Part shown: one piece after another, positions 46,823 through 59,845 of the stretch
Numbering within the stretch: the first letter of the stretch is position 1
How the letters are laid out: each line of letters opens with the position of its first letter
Position numbers and translations under genes: made by a program
The notes under the pieces: generated by a model
What the model saw: only the letters and a program-made list of their open reading frames with translations
Told to the model about the DNA's origin: nothing
Database searches by the model: none
NCBI GenBank assembly: GCA_959347315.1
Contig: OY365819.1
Location: 19,073,119-19,137,118, forward strand
DNA: 64,000 bases
Origin: Bimastos eiseni
Taxonomy: Eukaryota; Annelida; Clitellata; Crassiclitellata; Lumbricidae
Direction: 5' to 3'

Positions 46823-47570
46823 CAGTATCAGATCAATTTATTTCCTCGTTGGAAATGTGTCGTGTTTCGCATTAGCCTCTCTATTCTCTCTTCCGCTAGT
46901 CTCTCTGTTTCTCTCTGTTTCTCTCTGTTTCTCTCTGTGTTCATGTGTATATCTCTCTCCCTGAGATACGCATACAAACAGACAGAGAGACACAGGTAGA
47001 GAAACAACGAGACAGAGCGTCAAAGAAACAGAGACACACAGAGAGAGACAGACACGCACACACGGAGAGAGAGAGACAGAGAGGCAGACAGAGACAGACA
47101 GAGACAGACAGAGACAGACAGAGACAGACAGAGACAGACAGAGACAGACAGAGACAGACAGAGACAGACAGAGACAGACAGAGACAGACAGAGACAGAGA
47201 CAGACAGAGACAGACAGAGACAGACAGAGACAGACAGAGACATATACAGGTAGAGAAACAAGGAGACAGAGCGTCAAAGAAACAAAGATACACATAGAGA
47301 GACAGACATAGGGAGAGAGATATACCCATGAAAACAGAGAGAAACAGAGAGAAACAGAGAGAAACAGAGAGAAACAGAGAGAAACAGAGAGAAACAGAGA
47401 GAAACAGAGAGAAACAGAGAGAAACAGAGAGAAACAGAGAGAAACAGAGAGAAACAGAGAGAAACAGAGAGAAACAGAGAGAAACAGAGAGACTAGCGGA
47501 CAGAGAGAATAGAGAGGCTAATGCGAAACACGACACATTTCCAACGAGGAAATAAATTGATCTGATACTG
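46823..47570. repeat. 748-bp imperfect palindrome with decamer arrays
   Basis: The left arm starts CAGTATCAGATCAATTTATT and the right end is its exact reverse complement. The arms match through TTCCTCGTTGGAAATG, CGCATTAGCCTCTCTATTC and a (GAAACAGAGA)n tract (about 4 units left, about 15 right), then GTATATCTCTCTCCC. The centre holds a (GACAGACAGA)n array (47,090-47,245) between two direct copies of CAGGTAGAGAAACAA(C/G)GAG (47,000 and 47,248). This can be a fold-back transposon or an expanded palindrome. The long overlapping open frames on both strands are artefacts of the repeats. Confidence 0.85.
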
Positions 47571-49146
47571 CAGCTGGTTAAGATTAAACGACTGCTGATG
47601 CTGGCGTTGATTATTAAGATGCTGATGGTGCTGCTGATGGTTGTGCCTTCGAGATGCAGTTGAAAATAAATACGATGCGCGCTCCACCTAGCGTATAGAT
47701 TATATCTCGAATCGAGTTGCAGCCCTCAAGGTAGCATATATAATGAACAATTATCTGGATGAACTCAAAGAAATCCTGTACAATAATGCTCCACTTGCGG
47801 AGATCAAAGACATTCACCATACTCTTGTACTTTATCAGACTGATATAAATAGGTTATTACACTGTGTAATTTGACCATGGCAGCATTTAACCTAATTAAG
47901 GATTGGCCAACGGTTTTATTGATCGCAGCAAGGTTATTCCATAGCACACCTTATACCTTACCTTAGGTACTCTACACCTTACCTTAAATACTATGGCATT
48001 GCGTTATCTTCAGTTTTAATGTATACACTATGTATGTGATAACAAAAATCCTTAGCATTGCCCTCCTCCTTTATCTAGGCGTGGGACTGGCACTGCTCGA
48101 GTGCAAACAGTGTCATCGTTACGTATACGTTATCTTATCAAACCTTGTCTATATGCATTTCATCTTACGTTACTTTGCGTTACGTAGCCTTACACCTCAA
48201 CATAGGCCTATAAAGGCTATCATACTTTAGCTATAGCGGTTAAAGGCTTAATTATTGCTAACCACAGCCACTCATCCAACATTGATGTTTACGCATATAC
48301 TGGGTTCACACATTGTAGTCGTAAACGGACATTTATATTGCGCCTGAGTTGACGCATTAAGCATTGACCGATGGCGCATCAGAAGCAATCCAGTCAGATG
48401 GAAAGGCTGTCTGCATGTAGGCAATTCACTTGGCATTTCAAGGACGATGAAACTATAACAAGTGCTTAAGCGAATGACTACAATGGATACACAACCACAC
48501 AACCACACACATACACACGAATATATAACATATATATATATATATCATTCTAACATAAAGCAGTATACTCTTTTATATAAATATATATATATATAATAAA
48601 TATATAATTCTAAAATAAAGCAGCATACATAGAATCATATATATATAGACCTATATATATATGTATATATATATATATGGTGTAAATAATAATCGAATCG
48701 CTTCTTTGTCACGGCTATAGGAATAGTAACAAGGAATTATTAGGACTTGATGAGTAGAAACACTGAATTATCCTGATTTACTTCCTTGTAGGCCTATCGA
48801 CCAAACGACATTGCTGATGACGTGTAAGTAACTGAGTGATTGATTTTATGCTTGTTCACAAAGTATTTAAATAATTAGGTGGCATTAATTAATTTTAAAA
48901 ACTGACTTTAAACCTATTAAACCGATTTTTAGGTTAACGCAGGGTGATGCAATAATTATGCCCACCACTAGAATATATATATATATATATATATATATTC
49001 CTCCTGTGTTACTGAGACAGTCTGGTATATATATATATATCTATGTATATATATTTACATATTCCGTGGAACAACCGTCGGTTAATTGCTGCATGTATAC
49101 TATAGCCTGCTTAGGCACTTAGACTGTTTGCCACTTGGCCATCGCC

Positions 49147-49226
<80 letters not shown>

Positions 49227-49575
49227 AACTCTTGCGGATCTGTCACGTCAGAAGCATCTGACAAAAATGCCAAATGCACGAGTATACAATGACCTCTGTA
49301 ACCTATCTAATGCCTTTGTATACATGCATTAAACATACATATATATTTGCATGTATTTTTATATGTATGCATAGTTACATACAAATAATTATGCAAGCTA
49401 TATTCTACATATGGATAATTTTCCCCATATTGTACATTTATATACATATTAAATGTACATTATTATAATATGTGCATTGAAAATATATGCATAGGCCTAT
49501 ATGCATTTATATATAGATGTGTGTATGTGTGTGTGTGCGTGTGCGTGAATATATTTATATACATGATTGGAGTTG

Positions 49576-49609
<34 letters not shown>

Positions 49610-50299
49610 ATTTGTATATCAAACGTGATTTAGTTAGCACGAACTGTTCCTTTGAAATGATTGTTCATAGCGAGGTTGTTTTGCTGCAGCTGCCTGAAGT
49701 TGCTGCGGCAGATGAAGCAAAGGGCTGACGTGAGCGTCCATCATCTCCTCCCACTTTACTTATAAGAAAGCTCGGTTTATACACGCTCTCCTTTCGCGTG
49801 ATCAGCGATCGAATTGGCCAACGCATACAAAGACCGATCACGCTCGAGCTGTCGAGACTTCCTGTAGAAAGCACAATGCTAGAACACCTATAAACACTGG
49901 CATACACAGTATACAAGTATACAACACGCATCACATGTGGCATATGCTATAGCCACTTATATAATTCACTTATGCATATTATTATGCCATACATGTGCAT
50001 ATATATATATATATACACCCACGCATTGCAAATGTATAGCCACTCGTATGATTCAGTTATAAGCATTTGTTAAAAGAGAAATAGAGTTTTCATATGAAAA
50101 CTAGGCCTGGATAACTCACTTAATTAGCGACTGTTTGACACCTCTTTTTAATAATTGTCATGAACTTGCAAGTCGCTGCATTTTTGACAGTGACATTTTC
50201 TGTTTCTCAACAAACGAAGATACACACATGGGGTTAATGTGTTAAAAGTGAGTCATGGTAGGAACTGCATGGAGAGCGATCATATGCACAATATTGCAA
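47571..50299. other. Intergenic, microsatellite-rich
   Basis: (TA)n tracts at 48,528-48,680, 48,973-49,050, 49,577-49,606 and 50,000-50,016; a (TC)n tract at 49,146-49,227; a short (TG)n at 49,516-49,545. No gene is supported. Confidence 0.55.
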
Positions 50300-50850
50300 C
50301 ACCTTCAGGGTAATATGTTGAAAACGGCTAACTCAACTTTAGATGTGATAAGGACGAAATTATCAGGGACAAGGATACCATACTGTGGTTGTACAAATCA
50401 TTGGCATACAGGTCTCAGCTGAAATGCTGCATCCAGGTATTGGAATCCATACCAGAAAACAGGATATGGAAAAACTGGAGAAAGTGCAACGAAGAGCTAC
50501 AAAATGAATCGCGGTTAGGTCTACAATGATTTGAAAGTTCAATGAAGAAAGGTTGGAAAGGACTAACAACATTAGAGAGAAGGAGCAGAGGAGACCTTAT
50601 CGCAGTCCACAAGTATATTAATTTAAAGGAGGCTGTGCGGTACAAGAGGCTTTTTAATTAGCGCCAAACAAGAAAACCCGGGGACATAGGCGTACATTAT
50701 TTATGAGACCGAAAGAAACATTAGGGCAGAAATTCTTCAGCGGAAGAGTTGTAGACTCGTGAAATGGCCTGGATGACAGTACCATCTCAGTAGATACTAT
50801 CACAGCTTTAAGATGTAGCTATAGCATACATGTAGATACTAGCTAGGCTT
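50300..50850 (+). mobile_element. CR1-like LINE 3' end
   Basis: The plus strand carries in broken frames LYKSLAYRSQLKCC (Y.S..R..LEY), KKGWKGLTTLERRSRGDLI with AVHKYINLKEAVRYKRLF, then decayed 'R.N(I)RAEILQRKSCRLVKWPG', equivalent to 'R...F..R....WN.LP' and 'SQ(Y)YHSFKM'. The 'L..R..RGDLI..FKI' motif is diagnostic of CR1-group reverse transcriptases. The 3' terminus ends shortly before the MITE at 50,887. Confidence 0.8.
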
Positions 50851-50886
50851 TTAAGCATTACGCCGGCAGGTTAACTTGCAGTGAAC

Positions 50887-51052
50887 CAGAGCCGTACCGA
50901 GCCATAATTGCGCCGTGTGCCTGGCACCAATCTGGCGCCCCCACGTTCTGAAAATAGTGCATTTTATGGAATAATAAGTTATTCCATCCTGAAATGTGCA
51001 CCCTTTCCCCATTTGCGCCCTGGGCCACGGCCCCTCTCTCGGTGCGGCCCTG
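50887..51052 (+). mobile_element. hAT MITE family 2, copy 2 (166 bp)
   Basis: A perfect 8-bp target duplication, cagtgaac, occupies 50,879-50,886 and 51,053-51,060. The ends are CAGAGCCGTACCGAG and, reverse complemented, CAGGGCCGCACCGAG. The body is shared with 28,363-28,539. Confidence 0.93.
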
Positions 51053-51060
51053 CAGTGAAC

Positions 51061-52273
51061 TCAAAATTATCCACTGGTCGGTCGACACGCGAGTCGGGTT
51101 TGGATGGGTCACGAATATCCGAATATTCGGCGGATCGGGCCGTGTCCAGATCCTAGTGGGTCGGTTTGGGTCGGGTCCCAAACCTGAACCAACTTCGAGC
51201 CACCATTTTTTCTCGCAGATATTAATTTTCAACTCTGCTTTTATAGAGTTAGAGCGAAGACTTAGTGCAAGTTGTGCAACACTAGATTTGTTCCTTCAAT
51301 ATATCGTATGAATAATTTCCCATTAATGTATGGGGAAGAAATCGTATAAAGAAAGTATGTACTTTATTGAACCGCTTGCAAACGCACTGCGGGTACATCA
51401 TAATATGAACAGTCAGAGAATGCACACAAGCGATTGCATAACAGACATCCTCAGAGTAGTTAGAGTAAAATAATGTATACTCACAAAATGATCATAACAA
51501 GCAATTACTCAACAGACGTCTTAGGAGAAACTACAGCAAATAGAAAGCAAACAGTAGTAATTACACTCACAATAGGAATAGATTCAATTATTCAAATTGA
51601 TGTCGTATGAATAATTTCTCAATAATATATGAGAAAAAACGAATGGTCAACGGATGGATCACGAGTTAGCGAGGGATGAAACGCTGGGGCATACGATCCG
51701 GACCCTTACGTATCTAGTCTTATTGATATCCGGAATTCTTTCCTTTGCATGAATTTAGGACGAAAGTAAATTTAGGCTGATATAAATGAAAGAAGCGAAG
51801 GGCATCTTCTCTTATACGTTTAATAATTATGAGCTTAAAATGTAATTCTGTAAAGGAGTCTGACTGTGTTGCGTTTTTACAACATTAGAATTTGACGAAA
51901 AATAATATTAGTATACATGGCACAAAGGCGGGTCGGATTGGATCGGGTTATGCACGTTAGGGTCGGGTCGGGTCAGATACTAGGCCTTGTAAGTCGGGTT
52001 GGGTCGGGTCGGATCATGACTGAACTATACGTATATTCTTATGACCAACGCAAACCTTTGCAATGTCTTGTCATGTTATTTTTAGACGAGAACCTCGCCT
52101 ATGTCCGAAGCTCGGAATTGTTTAGTTACTATAATCATGGCTCCATGAAACTCCAAAGATTGATGAATGTAGAGTGTAGACACTATAAAGTCTATGACTC
52201 TTATCTATTTTGCGGGTGCTACAAACTTGTTGTTGAGTTGCTTCCATGGTTCCACGAAATCAGTCGTCAGAAG
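51061..52273. other. Intergenic with GGGTC-type repeats
   Basis: GGGTC/GGATC-rich segments lie at 51,075-51,180 and 51,928-52,015. GTATGAATAATTTC(C/T)CA(T/A)TAAT occurs at 51,306 and 51,607, a ~300-bp-spaced direct repeat. No gene is supported. Confidence 0.5.
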
Positions 52274-53045
52274 TCACCTTGTGCTTTCAGTTTGTTGAAC
52301 TCTAGCGACCGTCATGATAAACCTTATCCATTGCCTTCTCTCCGAGATCGCGTCCATTAATTCCTCCAGATTCATTCCGATTCTTTCTTGTATCTCGTCC
52401 ATCCATCCATCCTCGTTCTTCCTTGGGCACCCCTGTTTTCTCTTTTTTTTCTCCGCACGCCAACATAATTTCCTTTTGACCTTTTCCATTCCATTTGATC
52501 GCACAACATATCCAAAAAGCCCAGCTACCTTCTCAACACTGTTTCTTGTAACGTCTCATCATTCTTAATCTCAACTCCAATCTTCCTACGCACCTCTTCG
52601 TTTGTCTTCTTCTCCGTCCACGATATTCTCTGCATTTTCCTCCACATCCACATTTCGCATGCGTTGATCTTCTACTCCATGTTTTTTCTCATTGTCCAAG
52701 GCTCGCATCCAAATAGTACTGTAGAGAAGATCATTGCCCTCACTAGACTTTTTGTGTGTCTATGTTCACGTGTGTGTCCTTCCATATCTTTTCTAATCCA
52801 GTCATTACAGCTTTTCCTATCGCTATCCTTCTTTTCATTTTCAGATCAAACTTTCCCTCTTTTTCTATTGATGATCCCAGGAACGTGAAGCTTGTTACCA
52901 CCTCTATGTTCTCTCCGTCTATCTCGAAACTGTCCCAGTCGGCTTTGTCTTCTTTATGTTGAAGTATAGGCCTGCCTTCTCACTTTCTCTCTTCAGTCTT
53001 CTTATCAATTTTGACAAATCTTCTTGCTTTCTTGCCATTAGTGTA
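52274..53045 (-). mobile_element. RTE-like LINE, C-terminal third
   Basis: The minus strand reads MARKQEDLSKLIRRLKRESE, AGLYFNIKKTK, a frameshift, then DGENIEVVTSFTFLGSSIE, KMKRRIAIGKAVMTGLEKIW, an interrupted 'FGCEPWTMRKNME', NACEMWMWRKMQRISWTEKK and finally GCPRKNEDGWMDEIQERIGM. This order (KKTK, DGE-FLGS, KRR...GK.AM, GCE.WT, E.W.WR....SWT) is that of RTE-clade reverse-transcriptase C-termini. Several frameshifts and stops make it dead. Confidence 0.85.
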
Positions 53046-53381
53046 TGCATGTAATGTATTGTATGCATGTATGCATGAACTATGTATGCATAATACTGCT
53101 GCTGTATTAAGCTTTTAGTTCCTTTCCTGTTGCTGCAGCCGTCGTTGTTTGTTATTCTCCTTCAAGAGCATCAACAACAGCAATGCGCACCTGGAATCAC
53201 AATATCGTCATGACGTCGATGGATACTTGACGTGCATTAGAGGTTCATTGTCAACCCACGTCAGCGCTATCAACAAGCTGATTGACGATTGGACACACGA
53301 CGGTTTGATGAACTCTGCCTCAAGACCTTTGCAGTCATATGTAATCGTATTCGCAATCTCCGAACTTCTAAAGCGCCACTA
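53046..53381. other. Intergenic, no gene seen
   Basis: ATGTATGCATG-rich DNA near 53,040-53,090; otherwise nothing supported. Confidence 0.5.
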
Positions 53382-53670
53382 GAAAGCTAAGCGAAAGGCA
53401 CTAGCTTATTCACGAGCGCTGTGTCTAATCAAATTGGTTGTCGAAAGGGTAGTCCGAGGAAGGGCAGAGTCCTGTTTCCAGGGGATCAGAGGAGGCAGAG
53501 TAGCTGTTAAGAGGTGTCGCTTTGATCGATGAGTTGATGATTCTTGAAAAGGTGAGAATTGAGTTTCGAATGAAAGCCCGACGGGTGATGGATAGATGAG
53601 CATGAAAATGACTATGGTGGGTGATTGGCAATGATGGTGGAGGAGCCAGTCAAGTGCAAATTTCAGAAGA
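53382..53670 (-). mobile_element. LINE 3' end, family S
   Basis: The minus strand reads [40 protein letters not shown] and [20 protein letters not shown]. It parallels the copy at 42.7-43.1 kb (RPKRHPLTATL, SACPSSDYLLDN). Confidence 0.75.
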
Positions 53671-53735
53671 CATGGTCTATATGTCTGGTCTAATTTGAAT
53701 ATGTATACAGCACACGGATTAATGGGTGAATGGGT

Positions 53736-54050
53736 AGATGGATGGATGGATGGATGGATGGATGGATGGATGGATGGATGGATCACCGGTGGATGGATCA
53801 CCGATGGATGGATGGATCGATGGATCACCGATGGATGGATCACCAGTGGATGGATCACCGATGGATGGATCACCGATGGATGGATGGATCGATGGATCAC
53901 CGATGGATGGATCACCGATGGATGGATGGATGGATCACCGATGGATGGATGGATCGATGGATATATGGATGGATGGATATATGGATGGATGGATATATGG
54001 ATGAATGGATATATGGATGGATGGGTGGATGAATGGATGGATATATGGCC
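53736..54050. repeat. GGAT microsatellite / GATCACCGATG minisatellite
   Basis: GGAT tetranucleotides are interspersed with GATCACCG(A/G)TGGATG units and later with ATATGGAT units. It creates Trp-Met-Asp-Gly open frames on the plus strand, which I do not consider genes. It lies at the 5' side (minus sense) of the LINE end. Confidence 0.95.
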
Positions 54051-55082
54051 AGATGGAAGGATATGGATTGCTTTTCTCCAATGTATAAACGCTTTTGTCG
54101 AATGATTCGCAGTGTACCAGTGATGTAGAGCATTTTTAGATGATCGTTTTTTAGCGGTGTAACAGCAGAACATCATCTATAACCCCAAACACTTCGGAAC
54201 TTATTATCCGACGCCGAATGGCTGAGTGGGTGAGTTGGGACTGGCAGAGATGTCATTCCTACAACGGTGACCGTTTAAATAGGGTCAACCAACCTCATTC
54301 TATGATTCGACGACGCTTAAATTAACGTCATATGAACAACGCTGAGTGGCTGTATATTATAATATTAGTAAGCTAAACATGGTCTGTGCGTGAAGGCTGA
54401 AACACTGAGTAACATTGGGCGCGTTTTCTCTACATCTATTTGTCGTTTGCTCCGTATACCAGAAGCATCAACGAGACACGCAAACTGTCTGCATGTTTGT
54501 GTGAGTACGTTCGTGTGCGTCTGTTTGCATTTGTGTGTGTGTATATATGTCTGTGTGTGTTGTTGGTCGTTTCTGAAACGGCGCAAATGTCCGTCCATAC
54601 TTGACGCTGACGCTGCGATGATGGAGTTGATGAGAGGGGCAGAGGGGCAACGTCCCCGCCCCTTCCCTCTGCCTCCCCTTCCCACCGCCTGGCCACTGAC
54701 CACTTCTATAGAGTCCTTTCTAAATGAGAGGCTTTTTCCCGTCTTTCATTTGACGCTCGCTTATCAAGCGTTTCATCCCTTGGCTGATGATGCCCGCTGT
54801 CCATAGACTCATGTCTTCGATTCACTTCTCGTCGCATCTGGCATCAGCAAACGGACGCAGCAGCAGCAACAACAACAACAGCAGCAGCAGTCCTTGCATC
54901 TGCTTTTACCACCGACCTCTTACATAGTTACGTATACGTCCGTCCGTCAACACTAGGAGCAGATAGATAGCGTCAAGTCAAGGTCCGTTTACCACCGATA
55001 TGCGCTTGTTTACTATATCTTTCCATGCGCAACTCATCCACGACCCACCGCCGTCAGTCCGACATTCTCTACGTCCGTCCTG
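54051..55082. other. Intergenic, no gene seen
   Basis: TG-rich tract at 54,480-54,560 and CAG/CAA triplets at 54,860-54,892. A 138-codon open frame crosses the TG tract and has no motif. Confidence 0.5.
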
Positions 55083-55497
55083 CAATCTCTCTGTCTCTCT
55101 TTATGTCTCTCTGTTTCTCTCTTTATGTCTCTCTGTCTCTCTTTATGTCTCTCTGTTTCTCTTTATGTCTCTCTGTTTCTCTTTATGTCTCTCTGTCTCT
55201 CTCTTTATGTCTCTCTGTCTCTCTTTATGTCTCTCTGTTTCTCTTTATGTCTCTCTGTCTCTCTTTATGTCTCTCTCCTTATGTCTCTCTGTCTCTCTTT
55301 ATGTCTCTCTGTCTCTCTTTATGTCTCTCTGTCTCTCTTTATGTCTCTCTGTCTCTCTTTATGTCTCTCTGTTTCTCTTTATGTCTCTCTGTCTCTCTTT
55401 ATGTCTCTCTGTCTCTCTTTATGTCTCTCTGTCTCTCTTTATGTCTCTCTGTCACTCTTTATGTCTCTCTGTCTCTCTTTATGTCTCTCTGTCCATT
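55083..55497. repeat. 20-bp minisatellite
   Basis: About 20 units of TCTCTCTTTATGTCTCTCTG with small variants (T/C in the CTGTYTC position, one CTC-CTTATG unit). All three plus frames stay open, giving long Leu-Ser-Val-Cys frames that are artefacts. A pyrimidine-rich region continues to about 56,160. Confidence 0.95.
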
Positions 55498-56159
55498 CAT
55501 CCACTCATAACTCTTTGTGTCTCTCTGTTTCTTTGCTCCTCTCACTGTCTTGCTGTTCATTTATCTTATTTTGTCCCCGTCCTTTTGTCCCTCCGTTCTT
55601 TTGTCTCTCCGACCTTTTGTCCGTCTATATATTATATCCTTCTATTCTTCTGTCCATCGTCTTATGTTCTTCTCTCTATCAGTCCTTCTGTCCTTCTATA
55701 TGTATCTCTTCATCCTCCTGTCCGATTTATCTGTTCATCCGTGTGCATACACTCCTTCCACATACTCGTCCGTTCTTCCCTCCTTCTCCTCCGAACCATC
55801 TGTCCTTCCGTTCTTTTCGCAATTTCAACGTGTCCATGTATCTTTCCAACCTCCTGTCTTCTGCCTCTATGACTCATTCCATGCATCCATTCGTTCGCTT
55901 CTTCTATCCACTCTCTTTTCCACCTCTCCAGCGTTCCTTTCATCAAATCCTCTATCCCTCTGTCTATCAATCCTTTATTTCATCCGTTTATACATCCTTC
56001 TGTCTCTTTATCACTCCGTCTTTCCCTCATCATGTCCTTCTGACCATCCTCTCGGTCGCTACGTGGCTCCACAGATCCTTCTTTCTGTGCGTCCGTACTT
56101 TCCTCCGAGCATCTCCCTTTCCATCTCTCATTCGTCCGTTATTCCTTTCACGCGTGTGA

Positions 56160-56228
56160 AGAGCCCTTCATCATCTTAGCTCATCCAGCGAATCGCTTTC
56201 ATCCGAAGAGGTTGCATAGTGTCGTCGA
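56160..56228. other. Short spacer
   Basis: Nothing recognised between the pyrimidine-rich tract and the (TC)n repeat. Confidence 0.4.
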
Positions 56229-56230
56229 TG

Positions 56231-56280
<50 letters not shown>

Positions 56281-56430
56281 ACTCACTCTCTCACTCACTC
56301 ACTCACTCTCTCTCTGTATGCGTTTGTGTGTGTCTGTTTATCTCTCTCTGCGCCTTTCTATCTCTGTGTCTCTGTCTCTGCCCCTGTCTCTATCTCTGTC
56401 GCTGTCGCTGTCTCTATCTCTGTCTCTCTC
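56229..56430. repeat. (TC)n / TCTCTG microsatellite
   Basis: TC repeats followed by CACT and TGTCTC variants. Confidence 0.95.
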
Positions 56431-56539
56431 TTGCTGTCAGTCGCCGCATATTAGAGAATCAACGGGACCGGGCTTCAGTCAGTTATTTGTGCTCGGAGTA
56501 GTGGCCTTGGTCCTCATCTTACACATTGCATCATTGACA

Positions 56540-56990
56540 TGCATAGAAGGAGGGTGAATAAGCCAAGGAGGAGGAGGATTGGAAAAGGACGAAGCGGAAA
56601 AGGAGGAGGAATAGGAGGAGGAGGAATAGGAGGAGGAGGAATAGGAGGAGGAGGAGAAGAAGGAGGAGAGGAAGGAGGAGGAGGGTGTGAATGGGGGACG
56701 ATACTCATAAATAGGAGAAAGAAGAAGAGGAAGAAGAATAGGATGAGGAGCAAAGGAAGAAGAGGGGAGGTAGGAGGAAGAGAGAAGAAGAAACAAGAGA
56801 AGAAGCAGCTGTGGAATAGTTGGAGTAGGGTTCTGCGGATGGAGATCCTTCGGATTCTCTGGTTGGCATCTTTAATGATCCGTCAGCGACTTGCTGCTGC
56901 TGCTGCTGAAGAAGAAGAAGAGGAGGAGGAGGAGGACGTGGAAGAGGAGGAGGAGGAGCAGCAGGAGGAGGAGGAGGGAAGGAACTGATG
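56540..56990. repeat. GGA/GAA purine tract
   Basis: Purine-rich GGAGGA/GAAGAA triplets, with a less repetitive stretch at 56,800-56,880 and CTGCTG at 56,892-56,906. The Gly/Glu- and Pro/Ser-rich frames on the two strands reflect composition only. Such tracts can form H-DNA. Confidence 0.9.
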
Positions 56991-59840
56991 CGGCAACGGT
57001 TGTGATGCAATTTTCCAGTCACTCCGTCTTTCGGTCGATCGAATCCTCGTGTACCTTATACGCTCTAGCGTTCAGCCCCAAACGACGGTCCTTAGAAGGA
57101 GTACCGTCTGTGGGCCACCATCTGTACGCACTGCGCTCTACTCTACATATATATCCCTCTCTTCTTTTCTCTCTCCGAGCTCTTTTTTCCACCTCAATCG
57201 CGCAGTTACTCAACTCAATGTGGTGAATATAATATTTCTTTGAATGTTGTCAACCAACTCTACCTCAACCCTTCCAAACATAATTCGTCATCATAGGCCT
57301 TGCTGGCGAAATAGAAAAAATCTCTTACCCTTCAATACACCTATCTACTAACTCCATGTCCTTTTCGTACACCTCTGATGCCTCTGCCCGCAATTTTGCA
57401 GCAACTTTGATTTTATCTCTCTTGTTCTCAAAACACTCGTGTAACCTATCTCGCTTCTGGTTTACGCTGGTTTATTCGTGCCCTCTGCTACTCCAAACCC
57501 ATGCTTGACTTTATAAATGCTTCCATCATTGCTACTTCCATTGTCTACTCACTCTACTGTAAGCTCGAGCCTCGATTACCGCAAATCCATTTTCCTCGAC
57601 CTTAATTCTTGCTTCTTTGCCTATGCGTTGCGTGTCAACCCAATGAGTCCAGAGTGAGTGGACGCGTTGAGCTGTTCATCAACCAGTTTGGTGTGGGATG
57701 ATCTGTCTGTAATGGCACGTGACAGGAATTCATCTCAAGAATTCGGTCTGCTGTTTGGATCATTCGCAACACCGGTATGGCTGGAGACCAGACCAGTGTT
57801 GACAGAGAGCGCAACAAGAGCGCTGATCCAATGCTCCTCAACCTTAAACCAACACAACTCAATCGTCTGAAACCAATACAAACTCACTATAGCCAAATGC
57901 TGTCACCAGAGCATCCAAGAGTCATCGCATCCTCAATTACTCCGATTAGTTGATAATCCCATAACAAATCCAATTCGATGTCTATCGCAAACCTACAATT
58001 CTCACACTAGCGAACTCTCCTCTTACTCTCCGAAAACCGGACGAGAACCTCCTTCGAACTCATGACTTGACCTAGCGCTGGTGAATAAGCTGGTGCTTGG
58101 CTGTAGAGTCGGGTTTAGAAGTTTGGAAATTAAAACTACAATTTATCAGTGCTGCATTGCTAATCACAAATTATACGTGAATGAGTTTATAGGATTTCTA
58201 GTTCACTTGACGTATCATTCTAATATTTCAAACGAGGGATCCACTTCCTGTATTGTTGCCAAATAAATTTCAAAAGTTATCACTGTCAGAAGCATGGAAC
58301 ATCTGACTTTCAATTTCAGGTTTCCAATCCAAACCAGTTTGAACCACGGATGAGGACCTGTTGCTATGAGAAAATCGATGTCGTCAAAAAGAATTCATCA
58401 AAATTGTTCAGTGATTCTTGTCAACAGTGGACCACGAAAAGACAATAAAAAGGTTTAGTCGGTGTAAGTAGCATTGCATTTAACTTGATTTTCAGTTTCT
58501 ACAGTGTTGGCAGCACAGACCCAACACACGAATCATTGTCGCCTAGGACGACATCTAATGCACCTGCGACTGGTCCGATAAGTGCAACATATGTTTTTTC
58601 CGAAAAATTCCCCTTCATGTTCAGAAAAGCAGGTGGTGATATTGGGATTATAATACACTATGAATCATAATAAATTATGATAAATTGTAACAAATCATTA
58701 TAAAGATATTGGGATTATAATAATCTTCTCGCACAGCCACGATACGAATTCCAACGGACTGCACGAGACATGTAAAATCTGTTTAGACAAAGTCGCTCAA
58801 TAATGTTTGGAAATGCTGCAGTGTGAATGAGTGCGCCATTCACTCTGTTCAATCTATTATTCATCGTTGAATTATAATCTGTCAGTCAGAATGGGGAGAG
58901 AGCTGCTGCAATTACTTAGGTATGGGATTAAACTGGTGCAAGGACTTAGGGAATATACGCCTCTGCCTCTACTCTGTCTTCTTAGTATATGCTGCTTCCA
59001 TGCATGAAGGAGTGCAATTGCACATCCCGGTCCCCCACCTCATCATCGTCCCCCTCCAACTACACCCCCACCAATTTAATCTGAACCTACACCTCCGACT
59101 CCACATCAGCCACCTCCTCCTTCTGCTGTTCCTCCTCTTTAGCCTTAATCTCTTCCCGCACTTCCACATCCACGTCAACCAACTACGACTCCCCTCCTCC
59201 TCCTCCTCCTCCTCCTCGTTCGCCTCCATCTCCTATTCCACCTTCACCTATACACCAACGACGACAACCAACACCTACTCCTCCTCTTCCTCCTTCGCTT
59301 CCATCTTCTATTCCACCTTCACCCTAATTATCCACGACAACCTCCTCCTCCTCCTTAGCCACCATGTCTTCCTATGCCTCTACATCACTCTCGCGTCCAC
59401 CATCACCTCCTCCCATCCGCCAACACCTCGTCTCGAACCCAACACCTGTGCAATCGCCGACTTAATCTACGCACCTGTGACACTCATTTATTGGTTATTC
59501 GTCCATGCAGAGGCTGTTGCACAGTGTTGCAACTTCCTCTTTTCATCCTTAAAGCCTCGAAGAAGATGCGCGGATGAACAGGCGCAGGACGTACAATGTA
59601 TGCAATGCGTGTTCGGGCAAATAGCCCACCTGAATCAAGTGGGCTTAAGGTCGTGTAGCTCAACCCACAATAAGTAGGCTTAAGTCATGTTAAACTTGTA
59701 CGTAATAAGTTAACAATACAATTCAACAACATTTTGATGAGCCTTCCTACAAACTTCAGAAATGCACAAATGCACAGATAGCGCAGAAGCAGTTATATTG
59801 CAGAGCAATTGTGCGCGAAGGACTTGCTCGAGATCCTCAA
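56991..59840. other. Intergenic; possible LINE trace, CTC tract
   Basis: Around 57,490-57,620 the plus strand gives short stretches (INASIIATSIVYSLYC, SSLDYRKSIFLDLNSC) that faintly match the 'SRLDYCNSLFLNLP' region of L2/CR1 LINEs; this is weak. At 58,302-58,320 and 58,480-58,497 there are acceptor-like TTTTCAG sites with short open exons behind them, not assembled. CTC-rich DNA spans 59,100-59,420. No gene is called. Confidence 0.4.
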
Positions 59841-59845
59841 GCAGT

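Noticed and set aside
46838..47536. Overlapping long open frames of up to 232 codons on both strands
   Set aside because: They arise wholly from GAGA/GACA decamers within the palindrome; the residues only repeat Ser-Leu-Val-Cys or Arg-Glu-Thr and no gene start or splice logic fits.
53695..54176. Open frames in the GGAT minisatellite, including a 256-codon minus frame
   Set aside because: Composition artefact. Only the distal end of the minus frame has meaning, as LINE family S C-terminus, annotated separately.
54390..54806. 138-codon plus open frame
   Set aside because: Crosses a TG microsatellite and ends in unrelated sequence; no motif.
55000..56179. Open frames of 161-344 codons over the TCTCTTTATG repeat
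   Set aside because: All three plus frames are open because of the 20-bp unit; protein content is low-complexity and continues into pyrimidine-rich DNA.
58302..58670. Two possible exons with TTTCAG acceptors (one ending C...C, one Ser/Thr/Pro-rich)
   Set aside because: Donors are weak, phases do not force a join and no domain can be recognised; left as unassembled.
58922..59677. 251-codon plus open frame
   Set aside because: Leu/His/Pro/Ser-rich because of CTC and CAC repeats; no domain, signal or splice support.
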